This document shows positions 32,495 to 42,800 of a DNA stretch of 64,000 nt, piece by piece. This DNA comes from Corythucha ciliata (taxonomy: Eukaryota; Arthropoda; Insecta; Hemiptera; Tingidae). Under the pieces are notes generated by a model. The model saw only the letters and a list, made by a program, of their open reading frames with translations. It was not told the DNA's origin and made no database searches. Numbering within the stretch: position 1 is the stretch's first letter; the number at the start of each line of letters is the position of its first letter. The position numbers were made by a program, and so were the translations under genes. Location of the stretch: NCBI GenBank assembly GCA_038030265.1, contig CM075937.1:10478001-10542000 (forward strand). Direction: 5' to 3'.

Positions 32495-34067
32495 TTCCCC
32501 TTTAAAGATAACAGACGATAAAAACTGTAAATTGAGACCCAGCTGTAGCTATAAGTAATATCGTAATATTCGCTTCCACAACAGGGTTTGTAGTCCTTTG
32601 ATAGAAACTAGTACGGGAAACCGCAATAGCCTCATTTCTCCTTGATGTGGTTTCTACCTTTACGCTCCAGCGAGCGTGAATGGCTTAAACTGAGAGAAGA
32701 GTAGTCGCTCTTATAACTTTAAATCGTTGAATCTGACGCTTCACCATAATAGCCTGCATCAGTAGTGGGTCAAATCCACGCCAGCTGTTACCTTACCCCC
32801 CCCCCCTCAACAACAATACGAAGCTTTCTTGAAGTTGATGGCGAACAATAAGGAAAACAGGAAGACAAAATTATGCTTTCAGACAGAAACCACAAATTAC
32901 AAAAACGCAATGCATGTTTCAAAGAAATAATTATGCAACCCATTTGACCTTTGTCACAGGCTTCATTAATAAACAATAATGTCGCTTATTTCAACTGTAA
33001 CCACAACATCGTCATTTTTTGCTGCTGAGTGATGGCTGGAGGGGCTGTACTATTTGAAAAAAATATTTGTTTTTTTATTTAACGTGAACTTTATTGTGAA
33101 TTTGTCACATTGGCAGGAACAGGGAGTTTCAATCAATTAACGTTGCACTTGTAAGTGAGGTCGTGGTGGATGAGGCAGGGAATCCTCGAGCTTCTCTTTA
33201 AACGACTCCATCTGGACCGGGGAGGAGCTGCACTATGCGAGCTAAGGGCCATCTGCTCTCTTAAAAGCGGTCCTGCTCCACAATGACCAGTTCCCCAAGT
33301 TCAAGGACTGGGGCCTCTCGAAAACTTGGACTCTGGTCGCACGCTCCACCGACCACCTGTGATATTCTGTCCGAAAACGTGACTGCAAGTCGGTCTTCAA
33401 GCGCCACATGCAGCGGGCACGTCGACTCAGTGTGTGAGCGTCAATTCTGTCGAAATCCATGTCAGAGGATACCAACCGAAGGAGGCTCCCGAAGAAACGA
33501 GAGTGGAGTCAGTGCGGTCATATCTTCAGCATCTTCTGTCACATAAGTCAGCGGGCGCTGGTTCATGGAAGCCTCGCGCACACATAATCATGTGGAAAGC
33601 TTTTCAAAGTTCAAACACGCGTGCCCCAGAGTGCGTCTGAGGAGTTGTTTCAGAAGACCGACTAGTCTTTCCCAGAAACCACCCCCACCAAGCAGTGGTG
33701 GGGGTGGTGAAAAGCCATTTGATGCGTCGACAATCGTTCTGCCACGAGATCGTTTCCCAATCTACTGATGCCAGTGCCCTGGTAGTACCGACGAAATTGG
33801 TGCCATTGTCTGTGAAAACGATCTTCGGCCGAACCCGACGCGCGATGAAACGCCGAAACGATAAAATAAATTTTTCTGTCGAGAGATCGCTTACCAACTC
33901 TAAATGAACGGCACGAATCAACGCACACGTGAATAGAATGACCCAAACCTTCGATTTATCTTTCAAATATAAAGGACCACATAAGTCAATCCCAGTCACT
34001 TCAAAAGGAACGGCGTTTTCAACTCGTTCGTTGGGAAGATCTGAGCGCTCCGCCTCAACCCTTCGAG
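32495..34067 (-). repeat. BEL tandem unit 1 (1573 bp)
   Basis: Starts TTCCCCTTTAAAG and ends CTTCGAG. Nearly the same sequence follows directly as unit 2, with differences mainly one-base indels (for example TAATATCGTAATATTCG versus TATATCGTATATTCG). It contains the BEL integrase core and C-terminus on the minus strand (33999-33200) and, nearer the left, a C-run (32797-32806) that would be a purine tract in element sense. Confidence 0.9.
33180..33999 (-). pseudogene. BEL/Pao integrase fragment, copy 1
   Basis: A DDE integrase inserts retrotransposon cDNA. Seen on the minus strand: GIDLCGPLYLKDKSK (first Asp), ALIRAVHLELVSDLSTE, RRFIARR and FTDNGTNFVG (second Asp), then WWGWFLGK. The expected FWER with catalytic Glu is in the next frame, so a frameshift lies near 33680. 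C-terminal pieces continue downstream (NQRPLTYV, LTPLSFLREPP, RRARCMW, LLPGPDGVV at about 33230-33200). The frameshift kills the copy. Confidence 0.85.
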
Positions 34068-35638
34068 TTCCCCTTTTAAAGATTACAGAACGATAAAAAC
34101 AGTAAAATAGACCCAGCTGTAGCTATAAGTATATCGTATATTCGCTTCCACAACAGGGTTAGTAGTCCCTTTGATAGAAACTAGTACGGGAAACCGCAAA
34201 AGCCTCATTTCTCCTTGATGTGGTTTTCTACCTTTACGCTCCCGCGAGCGTGAAGGCTTAAACTGAGAGAAGAGTGGTCGCTCTTTATAACTTTAAATCG
34301 TTGAATCTGACGCTTACCACTAATAGCCTGCATCAGTAGTGGGTCAAATCCACGCCAGCTGTTACCCTCCCCCCCCCCCTCTACAACAATACGAAGCTTC
34401 CTTGAAGTTGATGGCGAACAGTAAGGAAACAGGGAGACAAATTATGCTTCCAGACAGAAACCACAAATTACAAAAACGCAATGCATGTTTCAAAGAAATA
34501 ATTATGCAACCCATTTGACCTTTGTCACAGGCTTCATTAATAAACAATAATGTCGCTTATTTCAACTGTAACCACAACATCGTCATTTTTTGCTGCTGAG
34601 TGATGGCTGGAGGGGCTGTACTATTTGAAAAAAATATTTGTTTTTTTATTTAACGTGAACTTTATTGTGAATTTGTCACATTGGCAGGAACAGGGAGTTT
34701 CAATCAATTAACGTTGCACTTGTAAGTGAGGTCGTGGTGGATGAGGCAGGGAATCCTCGAGCTTCTCTTTAAACGACTCCATCTGGACCGGGGAGGAGCT
34801 GCACTATGCGAGCTAAGGGCCATTCTGCTCTCTTAAAAGCGGTCCTGCTCCACAAGGACCAGTTCCCCAAGTTCAAGACTGGGGCCTCTCGAAAACTTGG
34901 ACTCTGGTCGCACGCTCCACCGACCACCTGTGATATTCTGTCCGAAAACGTGACTGCAAGTCGGTCTTCAAGCGCCACATGCAGCGGGCACGTCGACTCA
35001 GTGTGTGAGCGTCAATTCTGTCGAAATCCATGTCAGAGGATACCAACCGAAGGAGGCTCCCGAAGAAACGAGAGTGGAGTCAGTGCGGTCATATCTTCAG
35101 CATCTTCTGTCACATAAGTCAGCGGGCGCTGGTTCATGGAAGCCTCGCGCACACATAATCATGTGGAAAGCTTTTCAAAGTTCAAACACGCGTGCCCCAG
35201 AGTGCGTCTGAGGAGTTGTTTCAGAAGACCGACTAGTCTTTCCCAGAAACCACCCCCACCAAGCAGTGGTGGGGGTGGTGAAAAGCCATTTGATGCGTCG
35301 ACAATCGTTCTGCCACGAGATCGTTTCCCAATCTACTGATGCCAGTGCCCTGGCAGTACCGACGAAATTGGTGCCGTTGTCTGTGAAAACGACCTTCGGC
35401 CGACCCCGACGCGCGATGAAACGCCGAAACGATAAAATAAATTTTTCTGTCGAGAGATCGCTTACCAACTCTAAATGAACGGCACGAATCAACGCACACG
35501 TGAATAGAATGACCCAAACCTTCGATTTATCTTTCAAATATAAAGGACCACATAAGTCAATCCCAGTCACTTCAAAAGGAACGGCGTTTTCAACTCGTTC
35601 GGGGGGAAGATCTGAGCGCTCCGCCTCAACCCTTCGAG
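34068..35638 (-). repeat. BEL tandem unit 2 (1571 bp)
   Basis: Direct copy of unit 1. At its right end CTTCGAG runs on into single-copy BEL sequence, whereas unit 1 ends at the same bases and restarts at TTCCCC. Thus unit 2 keeps the original junction. Confidence 0.9.
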
Positions 35639-36283
35639 CAGCAAATCAGCAGCAACTTGCGCAACTTCTTATAATTGACCGAGCTGACTGACGACTCCCA
35701 ACTATCCAAAAACGTTCTCGAAGGATGGTCAGCAGCGTCTTGACCCCAGCGTAACAGGAGTTCAGATGAAGTTCTCGGATCATTCTCTTCACCACCACGT
35801 GTCATCCAGGGAGACGTGTAAGAAGTTTCTGGTGTCATCGCGTCAATATATAAGAGTACGCACCCTCAGAACCCCGTTTTCATTCAGTAAGGGTCGGCGT
35901 CCTTCGAATTTTTGTGACTGCTCTGCGTTTCTGAGGACCTCACGTTGTATCATGCGCCATAGAGCGTCTTCTGTCTCTTGAATTTCGTCTGCAGACAGTT
36001 CCCCTTATTCTGACTTGAAGGATCTCCTGCATTTCTTTAAGAAACGTCGAACCCACCCTACGAGACGAACAATGCGTCGAAACGCTGAAAAATGGTGGTA
36101 AAAACTCGACACATCTGTTGATGGAGGTGACAGACGAATACATTTGATCAATTCTTTGGGGGGGGTCCATCGTCGATACGCCATTTTTGTCGATGAAAAT
36201 GCAACCAAGGGGGACCTTCCCGCCTTTTCGAATTGGAAAGCTCCTTACCATTGAAGCCTCGAGAGGAAAGATCAGCGGTGTTA
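34760..36283 (-). pseudogene. BEL/Pao pol remnant, copy 2 with upstream linker
   Basis: From 36282: TADLSSRGFNGKELSNSKR (RNase H-integrase linker), then broken pieces (RVFTTIFQRF, LSADEIQETEDALWRMIQRE, ENGVLRVRTLIY), DDTWWREE at about 35800, and the integrase core at 35570-35175 with the same motifs as copy 1 and RRFIARRGRPKVVFTDNG. The same frameshift near 35250 as in copy 1 shows that it predates the duplication. The C-terminus ends VQLLPGPDGVV at 34769. Confidence 0.85.
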
Positions 36284-36942
36284 TTTTCCTTCTTAGCATG
36301 TCTCCAATCAGAGCCTTTCTCATCGACACCGGAGCCGACGTATCCGTTATCCCAAAGAAAAAAGGTAGTGTCATTCACGAAGCACAGTTTACACTGCAAG
36401 CCGCCAATGGCTCTCCCATCCAAGTACATGGCACAGGGCATAAAAATATTGACCTCGGATTACGCCGATCATTCCCTTGGACCTTTATTTCAGCAGAAGT
36501 GTCACAACCCATACTGGGAGCGGACTTACTCGCTCTTTACAAGATTATAGTCGACCTCAACCAACGCCGGTTGACCGACAAGATCACTGGTCTGAGTGTC
36601 ATTGGACGACTTCCAAAATCAAACGTCTCAACAGTATCATCGATTCCTAAAACAATTAAATTTCGAGACATCTTCCTAAAGTACCCAAACCTCACTAGAC
36701 CTATGCCAGTAACAACAGTTAACTCACAAGGAGTTTACCATTACATAGAAGCAAAGGGGTAGCCCATCAATTGTAAAGTCCGTCGGTTAGCTCCCGACAA
36801 AATGCGAGCTGCGAAAGAAGAATTCTCTCGCATGGTCAATGACGGTATCTGTCGACCTTCCAGGAGTCCTTGGGCCAGTCCACTCCACATCGCATGACAA
36901 AACTCCGATCGAATGGAACCCACCACAATTTGGGGAACTTAA
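36284..36942 (+). pseudogene. Gypsy C protease and RT start
   Basis: Aspartic protease: RAFLIDTGADVSVIPKKK holds the catalytic D-T-G (about 36325-36333), followed by LQAANGSPIQVHGTG and ILGADLLALYKIIVDL, the second conserved hairpin. After a spacer comes the RT entry (VYHYIEAKG, stop at 36760, then RRLAPDKMRAAKEEF, ICRPSRSPWASPLHI, stop at 36894). The stops and the MITE end it. Protease would release pol products from the polyprotein. Confidence 0.85.
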
Positions 36943-37400
36943 CCTTCATCCGGGCGCGCTCCCTTTTGTAACGCTATCGGGCGCGGGGGCGGTAACCTAC
37001 CACCTCCTCATGTTTTACTTGTTTTTCTCCAAAAATTGCTCTAAATCATTTTAATTAGGGTTAAAGGGTGTTTTGGGGGGAATTTTGGCCTGTTGGGGGC
37101 GATTAGGTTGGTTGTTTGGAAGATTGGTACCAACATTTGGCTCCTGTAGTGAACAAAATAGAGTTACACTTCTGGGCGCGCAAGGGCGGTAAATTACCGC
37201 CGGCCACGTCTTTATGAGCTTTAACGACAAATAAAATGGAATGAAGTCAATCGCTAGGACGAAATGCCCCTTCTCCTAGTGCAACAGAGTATTAACGAGG
37301 AATACATGACCTCTTGGGCATTTTGCTGTCAATCACACCAATGGTATCACTCGTTGAAGCACTTGGGCGGTAGTTTACCGCCCGCGCGCCCGCATGAAGG
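36943..37400. mobile_element. piggyBac-like MITE in TTAA
   Basis: Outer repeats CCTTCATCCGGGCGCGC and GCGCGCCCGCATGAAGG (17 bp, one mismatch) are flanked by TTAA at 36939-36942 and 37401-37404. TTAA duplication is the hallmark of piggyBac transposases. The 458-bp interior has internal echoes of the end (GGGCGGTAAAC, GGTAAATTACCGCC, GGTAGTTTACCGCCC) and no ORF with a domain. Confidence 0.8.
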
Positions 37401-37404
37401 TTAA

Positions 37405-38020
37405 AAAATTGTTATCCAACGCCACAAAGTTAGCCCATCCGGCAATACATGCCCCGATCCATCTAGTGACCGACGCTAGTGACAGTGGCATAGGTGCCGT
37501 ACTGGAACAAACTACCGATGGGAATATAGAACCACTTGGATTTTTCTCCAAAGCTCTCAACAAAGCACAAGCCAAGTACAGTACATACGACCGAGAATTA
37601 CTCGCTATTTACGAAGCCGTAAAATACTTCCCCTCATATCTAGAAGGACGAGAGTTCGTCATCCTCACTGACCATCAGCCTTTGATTCACGCATTCAATA
37701 AGAATTCAACCGCATGTCCTAGGAGGTTACGCTATTTAAATTTTATCTCTCAATTCTCCACACACATCAAATATGGACGAGGAAAGGACAACATAGTAGC
37801 TGATGCTTTTAGTCGCGTGGAGGAAGTTCGTCTTATCGATGACTACTCATCCCTCGCAAGAGCTCAAGACAACGATCCAAATTTTTCAGCGTTGCGAGCG
37901 AAACAAAACCTCAAATTCGAACTTGTCCAGATTCCCGGTACTGAAGTTAAACTTTGGTGTGAAAGCTCTACTGGAAACCGACAAAATTCGACAAAATTTT
38001 GTCAGAAATGCGGAGTTTAG
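37405..38020 (+). pseudogene. Gypsy C RNase H and RT-integrase linker
   Basis: Follows the MITE directly. KKLLSNATKLAHP then LVTDASDSGIGAVLEQ (Asp), STYDRELLAIYEA (Glu), LTDHQPLIHAF (Asp) and GKDNIVADAFSRV (last Asp) give a complete RNase H with all acidic residues in one frame. It continues to LVQIPGTEVKLWCESSTGN, the point before the integrase zinc finger, where the frame is lost. RNase H removes the RNA template during reverse transcription. The in-frame ATG at 37394 lies within the MITE end and is not a true start. Confidence 0.9.
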
Positions 38021-38297
38021 CCCGGTTAGTCAACAACCCTATTGCTTCCCTATTACATGAACAAATTGCGTGGAGGTCACCACACAAGCTGGATCTCAAC
38101 CAACCAGCTACAACTGAGAGTAAGGAATACATCCCGACTCCAATTGTACACTTACGAAGATCATCGAGGAACGCAGCGACCCAAACTCTCAAAGTACCGC
38201 CTACAGTCTCAATTCTTCAAACCAATAACAGAGGTAATCGCAATTATCAGCAGTCGATAAGGCGACGCAGACCCTCGCAGCAAGCTCTGGGGGACGG
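38021..38297 (+). pseudogene. Gypsy C integrase relics and polypurine region
   Basis: Short peptides near 38100-38230 (IPTPIVHLRRSSRNAATQTLK) look like the Arg/Ser-rich end of a Gypsy integrase; the zinc finger and core between are deleted. GCTCTGGGGGACGGG at 38283-38297 is the expected polypurine tract just before the LTR. Confidence 0.55.
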
Positions 38298-38735
38298 GTG
38301 TCGTGCCTTCACTTTTACGAGAGCATACGCCGCCTTCAGTAGTTACCACTTCTTGTTTCCTTCACTCTACAACTCATTATATTTAAAAATAAGAGACTTG
38401 GAACGAGAGTGGAGGGGTCTGACGGGTATATAAGAAGCCCGTCAGTCCCCCAAACCAAAATCAGGAGTTCCTTTTCAGCTCTCAAGGTGTTTATTTTTAT
38501 TTTCATTGTCCACTAAAAAGAAATCTTCATCCGTTGGCGAGTTCTCACCCAACAACCCCTCGGTTTGGATTTCTTTTTACAAACAAGGTGTTCGTTAGCG
38601 AGTCCTAATCCGGCAACCACTCGGCCAGATTCTACTGTTCGTTGGCGAGCCCTAATCAGGCAACCCCTCGGCTCAGAATACATTTGTAGGCGAATTCCCT
38701 CACACGTACCGCACGCGCTACACCTGTGATAAGTA
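38298..38735 (+). repeat. 3' LTR of Gypsy C
   Basis: Begins TGTCGTGCCTTC after the purine tract. Contains a TATA box at 38426-38434 and three tandem repeats of the type CGTTGGCGAG..CAACCCCTCGG starting near 38532, 38591 and 38640. The 3' end is placed near 38735 by the start of non-LTR sequence and is uncertain. There is no second LTR to compare. Confidence 0.65.
38419..38445 (+). promoter_or_regulatory. LTR TATA box inside a perfect 8-bp inverted repeat
   Basis: GTATATAAG (38426-38434) sits in the loop of CTGACGGG (38419-38426) and CCCGTCAG (38438-38445). Transcription would be expected to start about 30 bp downstream of the TATA, near the TCAGGAG at about 38461. Inference: U3/R boundary of the Gypsy C LTR. 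Confidence 0.6.
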
Positions 38736-38744
38736 GATCGATAG

Positions 38745-39154
38745 AAGGAATAATAGAGCAGCAATCAAATTTTGATGTACTAAACGAACTGTGATAAACC
38801 TGAAGAAATAAAAATGCCATTTAAATAAATACTATAAAAAATAAATAAATAAAAACTAGATAAATAAAAAAGTTAGGTAAAAAATACAACTAACTTATAG
38901 AAACATAAATATTAAAATAAAATCGGTACAAATACCTGTAAAAAGGCTAGCAACAGAGGAAAGGTCGCTGATATGAATGTGAAGGCAAAAATGTATGAAT
39001 CACTCAAAAGGTAAAGAGTCGTGTACTCATGCAGAATTATGGGATAGAATTCATGTAAATATTACTTACCGCTAGATAAAGATAAGACAGGTTCAGAGGG
39101 CTAATAACATAGATGTTGATACCCATTAAATAATAATAATAATATTAATAATTT
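38745..39154 (+). mobile_element. element alpha: 3' UTR of an I-group non-LTR element
   Basis: AT-rich, non-coding, ending GGGCTAATAACATAGATGTTGAT, then ACCCATTAA and a (TAA)n-like tail (39124-39154). The same end signature closes beta, gamma and delta. It is 5'-truncated to the UTR alone. The start near 38745 is a guess from where the Gypsy C LTR features stop. Confidence 0.65.
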
Positions 39155-39176
39155 GAAAGTATACTATGAAAGTATA

Positions 39177-39203
39177 CGGGGCATACTATGAAAGTATGCC
39201 CCG
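39177..39203. repeat. perfect 11-bp stem hairpin at the alpha/beta junction
   Basis: CGGGGCATACT and AGTATGCCCCG with a 5-base loop, preceded by a related GTATACTATGAAAGTATAC palindrome (about 39169-39176 onward). It marks the truncated 5' end of element beta. Confidence 0.75.
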
Positions 39204-39748
39204 ATAGTCAAAATCGAAATTCTCAAACGCAAAAAGCTGAATCTCGGTATGCCTTGCCAGAAGCTATTCGTTCAAGGGCAGTTATGGTAACTGACCTTGA
39301 AACAACATTAACCCAAAAAGGGGAGGCCCTTTTACCTGTTTCTGCTTCAAGCGAGGCCACTCTCTGCCTCGGAGTTTTGGGCGGTAAAACGGGTGAAAGT
39401 AGTGGTCATGGGGTAGAGAAAAATAGTGTTGAAAGCAATGAATGTGATGGAAATGGAGAAGAATGGGAAACTGTCATCTCCAGAAAGGAAAGGAGAGGTG
39501 CAAGTCAGAAAGGTATGAAAATGAGTGAGCGAAAAGAAGGGACCGAAGAAATAAGGGTAGAAGACCAAAGCAGGGAAGCTGAGAACAATGGTGACGATTC
39601 ATCTATGGCATCATGTAGAGAAAGCGGTGAAGAAGGAGGAGAATCAACGGATGCTGGAGGCAGCACGGAAAAACGAACTAAAGGCTGGAAGAAGGGAACA
39701 AAAAGGGGAACCTGGGCGGAGCAGAGAAGAAGAGGGAGGAGAAAGTAA
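39188..39748 (+). pseudogene. element beta ORF1, C-terminal fragment
   Basis: 186 codons, highly charged (Glu, Lys, Arg, Ser, Gly). It aligns with the ORF1 end of gamma: GGSTEKRTKGWKKGTKRGTW and EQRRRGRRK here, STGKRPKG and RGSWEEQRKTGRRK there. The N-terminal and zinc-knuckle portions are missing, so RNA binding by this product is unlikely. The ATG at 39188 is inside the junction hairpin and probably only accidental. An 81-bp gap separates its stop from ORF2. Confidence 0.75.
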
Positions 39749-39829
39749 GGTGACTGGGCAAGGTATAATTTGAATCAAAAGTTGCAGTTAAATATTAGAA
39801 TATCGTATTACGTACTTTATAATTAAACA

Positions 39830-42800
39830 ATGAATACTAAACAAGGAAATGCGTTCATAGAGCGACCCAATTTCTTTCTGCAATGGAATCTAAGAGGTCT
39901 CTATACGCGCTCGGACGAGCTTAAATCGATAATTGGTGAATACGACCCTTTAGTTTTGGCATTGCAGGAAACACATTTTTCAGATAATAATGTATACTCA
40001 CTGTCGGGTTACACTGTATCCCAGAAGTCGTGTGTTGTGGCTGCTGGAGGTAGACGCCATGGAGGAGTTGCCTTGTACTGTAAGGAAAGCATAAAATGTA
40101 ATGCTATAACTCTTAATACTAATCTACAGGCTGTAGCTATCAGGGTAGAAGTACCTTGTGCGCTAACGATCTGTTCCTTATACTTACCGGATCAAAGGTG
40201 GGATGAGAATGAAATTCGGCAGTTAATTCTCTCGCTTCCAGCCACAGTCCTGATTTTAACGGATGCCAATGTCCACCATGCCGCTTGGGGTTCAAGCCGC
40301 ACGACACTTCCGGGTCGTGTCTTGGAGTCTCTGATTAAGAATGTGCACCTAACCATATTGAATGACGGCCATCCTACCCATTTTAATGCTAGCAATGGCT
40401 CTTTTGATGCCATTGACCTCAGCATTGTGAGCTCGTCGTTGGCTGCCGACTTTGAGTGGATTGTCCTTCCCGAGCTTCATCAGTCGGACCATTACCCAAT
40501 ACTTCTGAAGCATAATAGTATGACAAGAAGCAGTGAAAACATAGAAAGATGGGTTTTTACTGTAGCGGATTGGGAAAAGTACACAAAAGCTTTAGACTTA
40601 CCCGGCTTGACGTATAACTTAGAAAACGACGTACGGATCTACACTGACGCCATACTCCGGGCAGCCAAGAATGCGGTTCCTCGCCAGAAGCCAAAGAATA
40701 TTCTTCGCCAGCGACGCGTCCCGTGGTGGAACTATGAAATACAAAGAGCCAATAGGCAAAAGAAGGCTAAGTTCAACTACTTCAAAAGGCATCCCACAAT
40801 GGAAAATCTTATTGCTTTTAAAAAACAAAGGGCCCACGAAAGGTTGCTCAAACAAAATGCGAAGAGAAAGTCGTGGGAGGAATACATCAAGACTATAGAC
40901 TTGAGAACGTCTAGCTCTGAAGTGTGGGCTAAGATTAGAGCGCTCAAAGGCCAAAAAAGAAATTCTGCTCCGGTTTATATAAACGGTAGTAATAATGGTG
41001 CGTTCCTGAGTAACCCGTACGAGATCGCGAATGAGTATGCAAAGCATTACGCGGCTGTTACAGCAGATATTAATTACCCGATCGAAACGCGGCACAACTT
41101 GGAGTGCCAAAATTTCCTAAATGTTTCTCTTGAAGCGACGGTTCGAGAGGATTATAATGCCCCTTTCATGCTTGACGAGCTAGAGCGGGCTATATCTGGA
41201 CTTTCACATAAAAAATCCCCTGGATTGGACGATATCGCTAATGAGCTGCTTGTAAAGTTATCTGTACATAATAAAGAAAAATTGCTGAATCTTTTCAACG
41301 CTCTCTGGGCTGAAGGTTACTATCCACGTGTATGGAAACTAGCAGTCATCGTACCCATTTTAAAGCCAGGGAAGGATCCGCAACGACTTGAAAGTTACCG
41401 CCCAATATCTCTGACGTCTTGCATGGGAAAACTTTTCGAGAGGCTGGTGAATTTTAGGTTAATGAATGTATTGGAAAAGAATTATTTGATAAATAAGTTT
41501 CAGACAGGCTTTAGGCCAGGACATTCGACGGAGGACCAGCTAGTCTACCTGGAACAATTTGTGCAAGACGCCTTTTTAGACAGGGAGCACGTGACTGCTG
41601 TCTTTTTTGACGTTAAAAACGCCTTCGATAGGGTTTTCCGCTCGGAAGTCATAAAACAGCTGGATGAATGGAAATTTAAGGGAAGTCTTCCACGAATTAT
41701 TCGAAGCTTCTTACAATCTCGCGAATTCGTCGTAAGAATAGGTAGCTGTTATTCAGCCCAGTTTACGCAGGAAACCGGTGTCCCCCAGGGGTCTGTTCTG
41801 AGTGTAACGATCTTCCTGATAGCGATTAATAAGCTTATTTGCAATTTGCCAAGGCAAGTACGAGCATCAGTATACGCAGATGATCTGGCTATATTCTTTC
41901 GGCACCCGCATGATGCCACGAATGGGACTCCTTTGCAAGTGGCCATAGACCAAATTATTGAAAATGCCACTTATGCTGGATTGGTACTATCAGAAGAAAA
42001 GACAGTGGCGGTCCATTTTTGTCGGCTGAGAACGCCTCACAGCAGGCCTACTTTGTTTCTCCAGACAACTGAAATCCAGTACAAGGAAGAGTACAAGTTT
42101 TTAGGTGTGTACTTTGACAGTAAATTAAGATGGAAGAAGCATATACACGAAACAATAGCGAAATGTGAAAGGACGTTAAATGTCATGAAAGCCGTCTCAA
42201 ACCATAAGTGGGGAGCCTGCACAGACACTCTGTTGAAAATTTTTGATAGCTTGGTTCGGCCAAGGATGGACTATGGGTCGGTCGCGTATGGGGATGCGAG
42301 GAAATCTTGGTTGTTACCCTTGGACAGAGTGTATCAACAAGGGCTTAGAATAGCAGTTGGGGCTTTTCGAACCACCCCCATATGGGATCTTTTCGTCCTT
42401 TCGTCGTGTTTGCCACCCGAACATCATCGTAACCTGGCAAGACTGAAATATGCCCTAAGACTTAGAAGAAACTCAGCACATTTTCTGCGAAAGCATGTCT
42501 TTGACGCTAATAGGGTACAAGATTACAGACAGTTCATCACGCGAACTAGGCCATATGCAGTGAAGCTCGAGGAAATCATGGGGGAAATGGAGATACGTTT
42601 GCCCGCTGTAATTGAAAGGGAAAATGAAATATATCCCTGGCTCTACCCTCAAACAAATTTTGACCTGACGTTGCACGTGACGCAGAAGAAATTGCTTCCA
42701 GCCTCGGCGGTTGTATCGTTACTGTGCCAAGCGCTCGAGAAATATCAGGGGTATCAACACATTTACACCGACGGGTCAAAGACAAATGATGGAGTTGGCT

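Larger units (their letters stand above)
32495..36283 (-). mobile_element. BEL/Pao LTR retrotransposon remnant, partly tandem-duplicated
   Basis: Minus-strand pol from the RNase H-integrase junction (about 36283) to the integrase end, followed by a 3' untranslated or LTR-like region. The 3' part exists twice: 32495-34067 and 34068-35638. The upstream third (35639-36283) is single. Gag, protease and RT are absent. At 36283 it abuts the plus-strand Gypsy C protease. Confidence 0.85.
36284..38735 (+). mobile_element. Gypsy (Ty3) LTR retrotransposon C, 5'-truncated, with MITE insertion
   Basis: Plus strand: protease, start of RT, a 458-bp MITE with loss of the RT middle, RNase H, a short integrase remnant, then a 3' LTR. 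The element joins the minus-strand BEL remnant at about 36283. Gag, 5' LTR and integrase core are missing. The family is distinct from Gypsy A and B and resembles the mdg-like group with PR motif DTGADVSVIP. Confidence 0.85.

Noticed and set aside
32797..32806. Definite BEL polypurine tract and LTR start
   Set aside because: The G-run (minus strand) is suggestive, but no TG...CA ends could be fixed, so no LTR is called.
33242..33768. Plus-strand open frames with RTGASRKLGLWSHAPP-like peptides, present twice
   Set aside because: They are antisense shadows of the duplicated BEL integrase.
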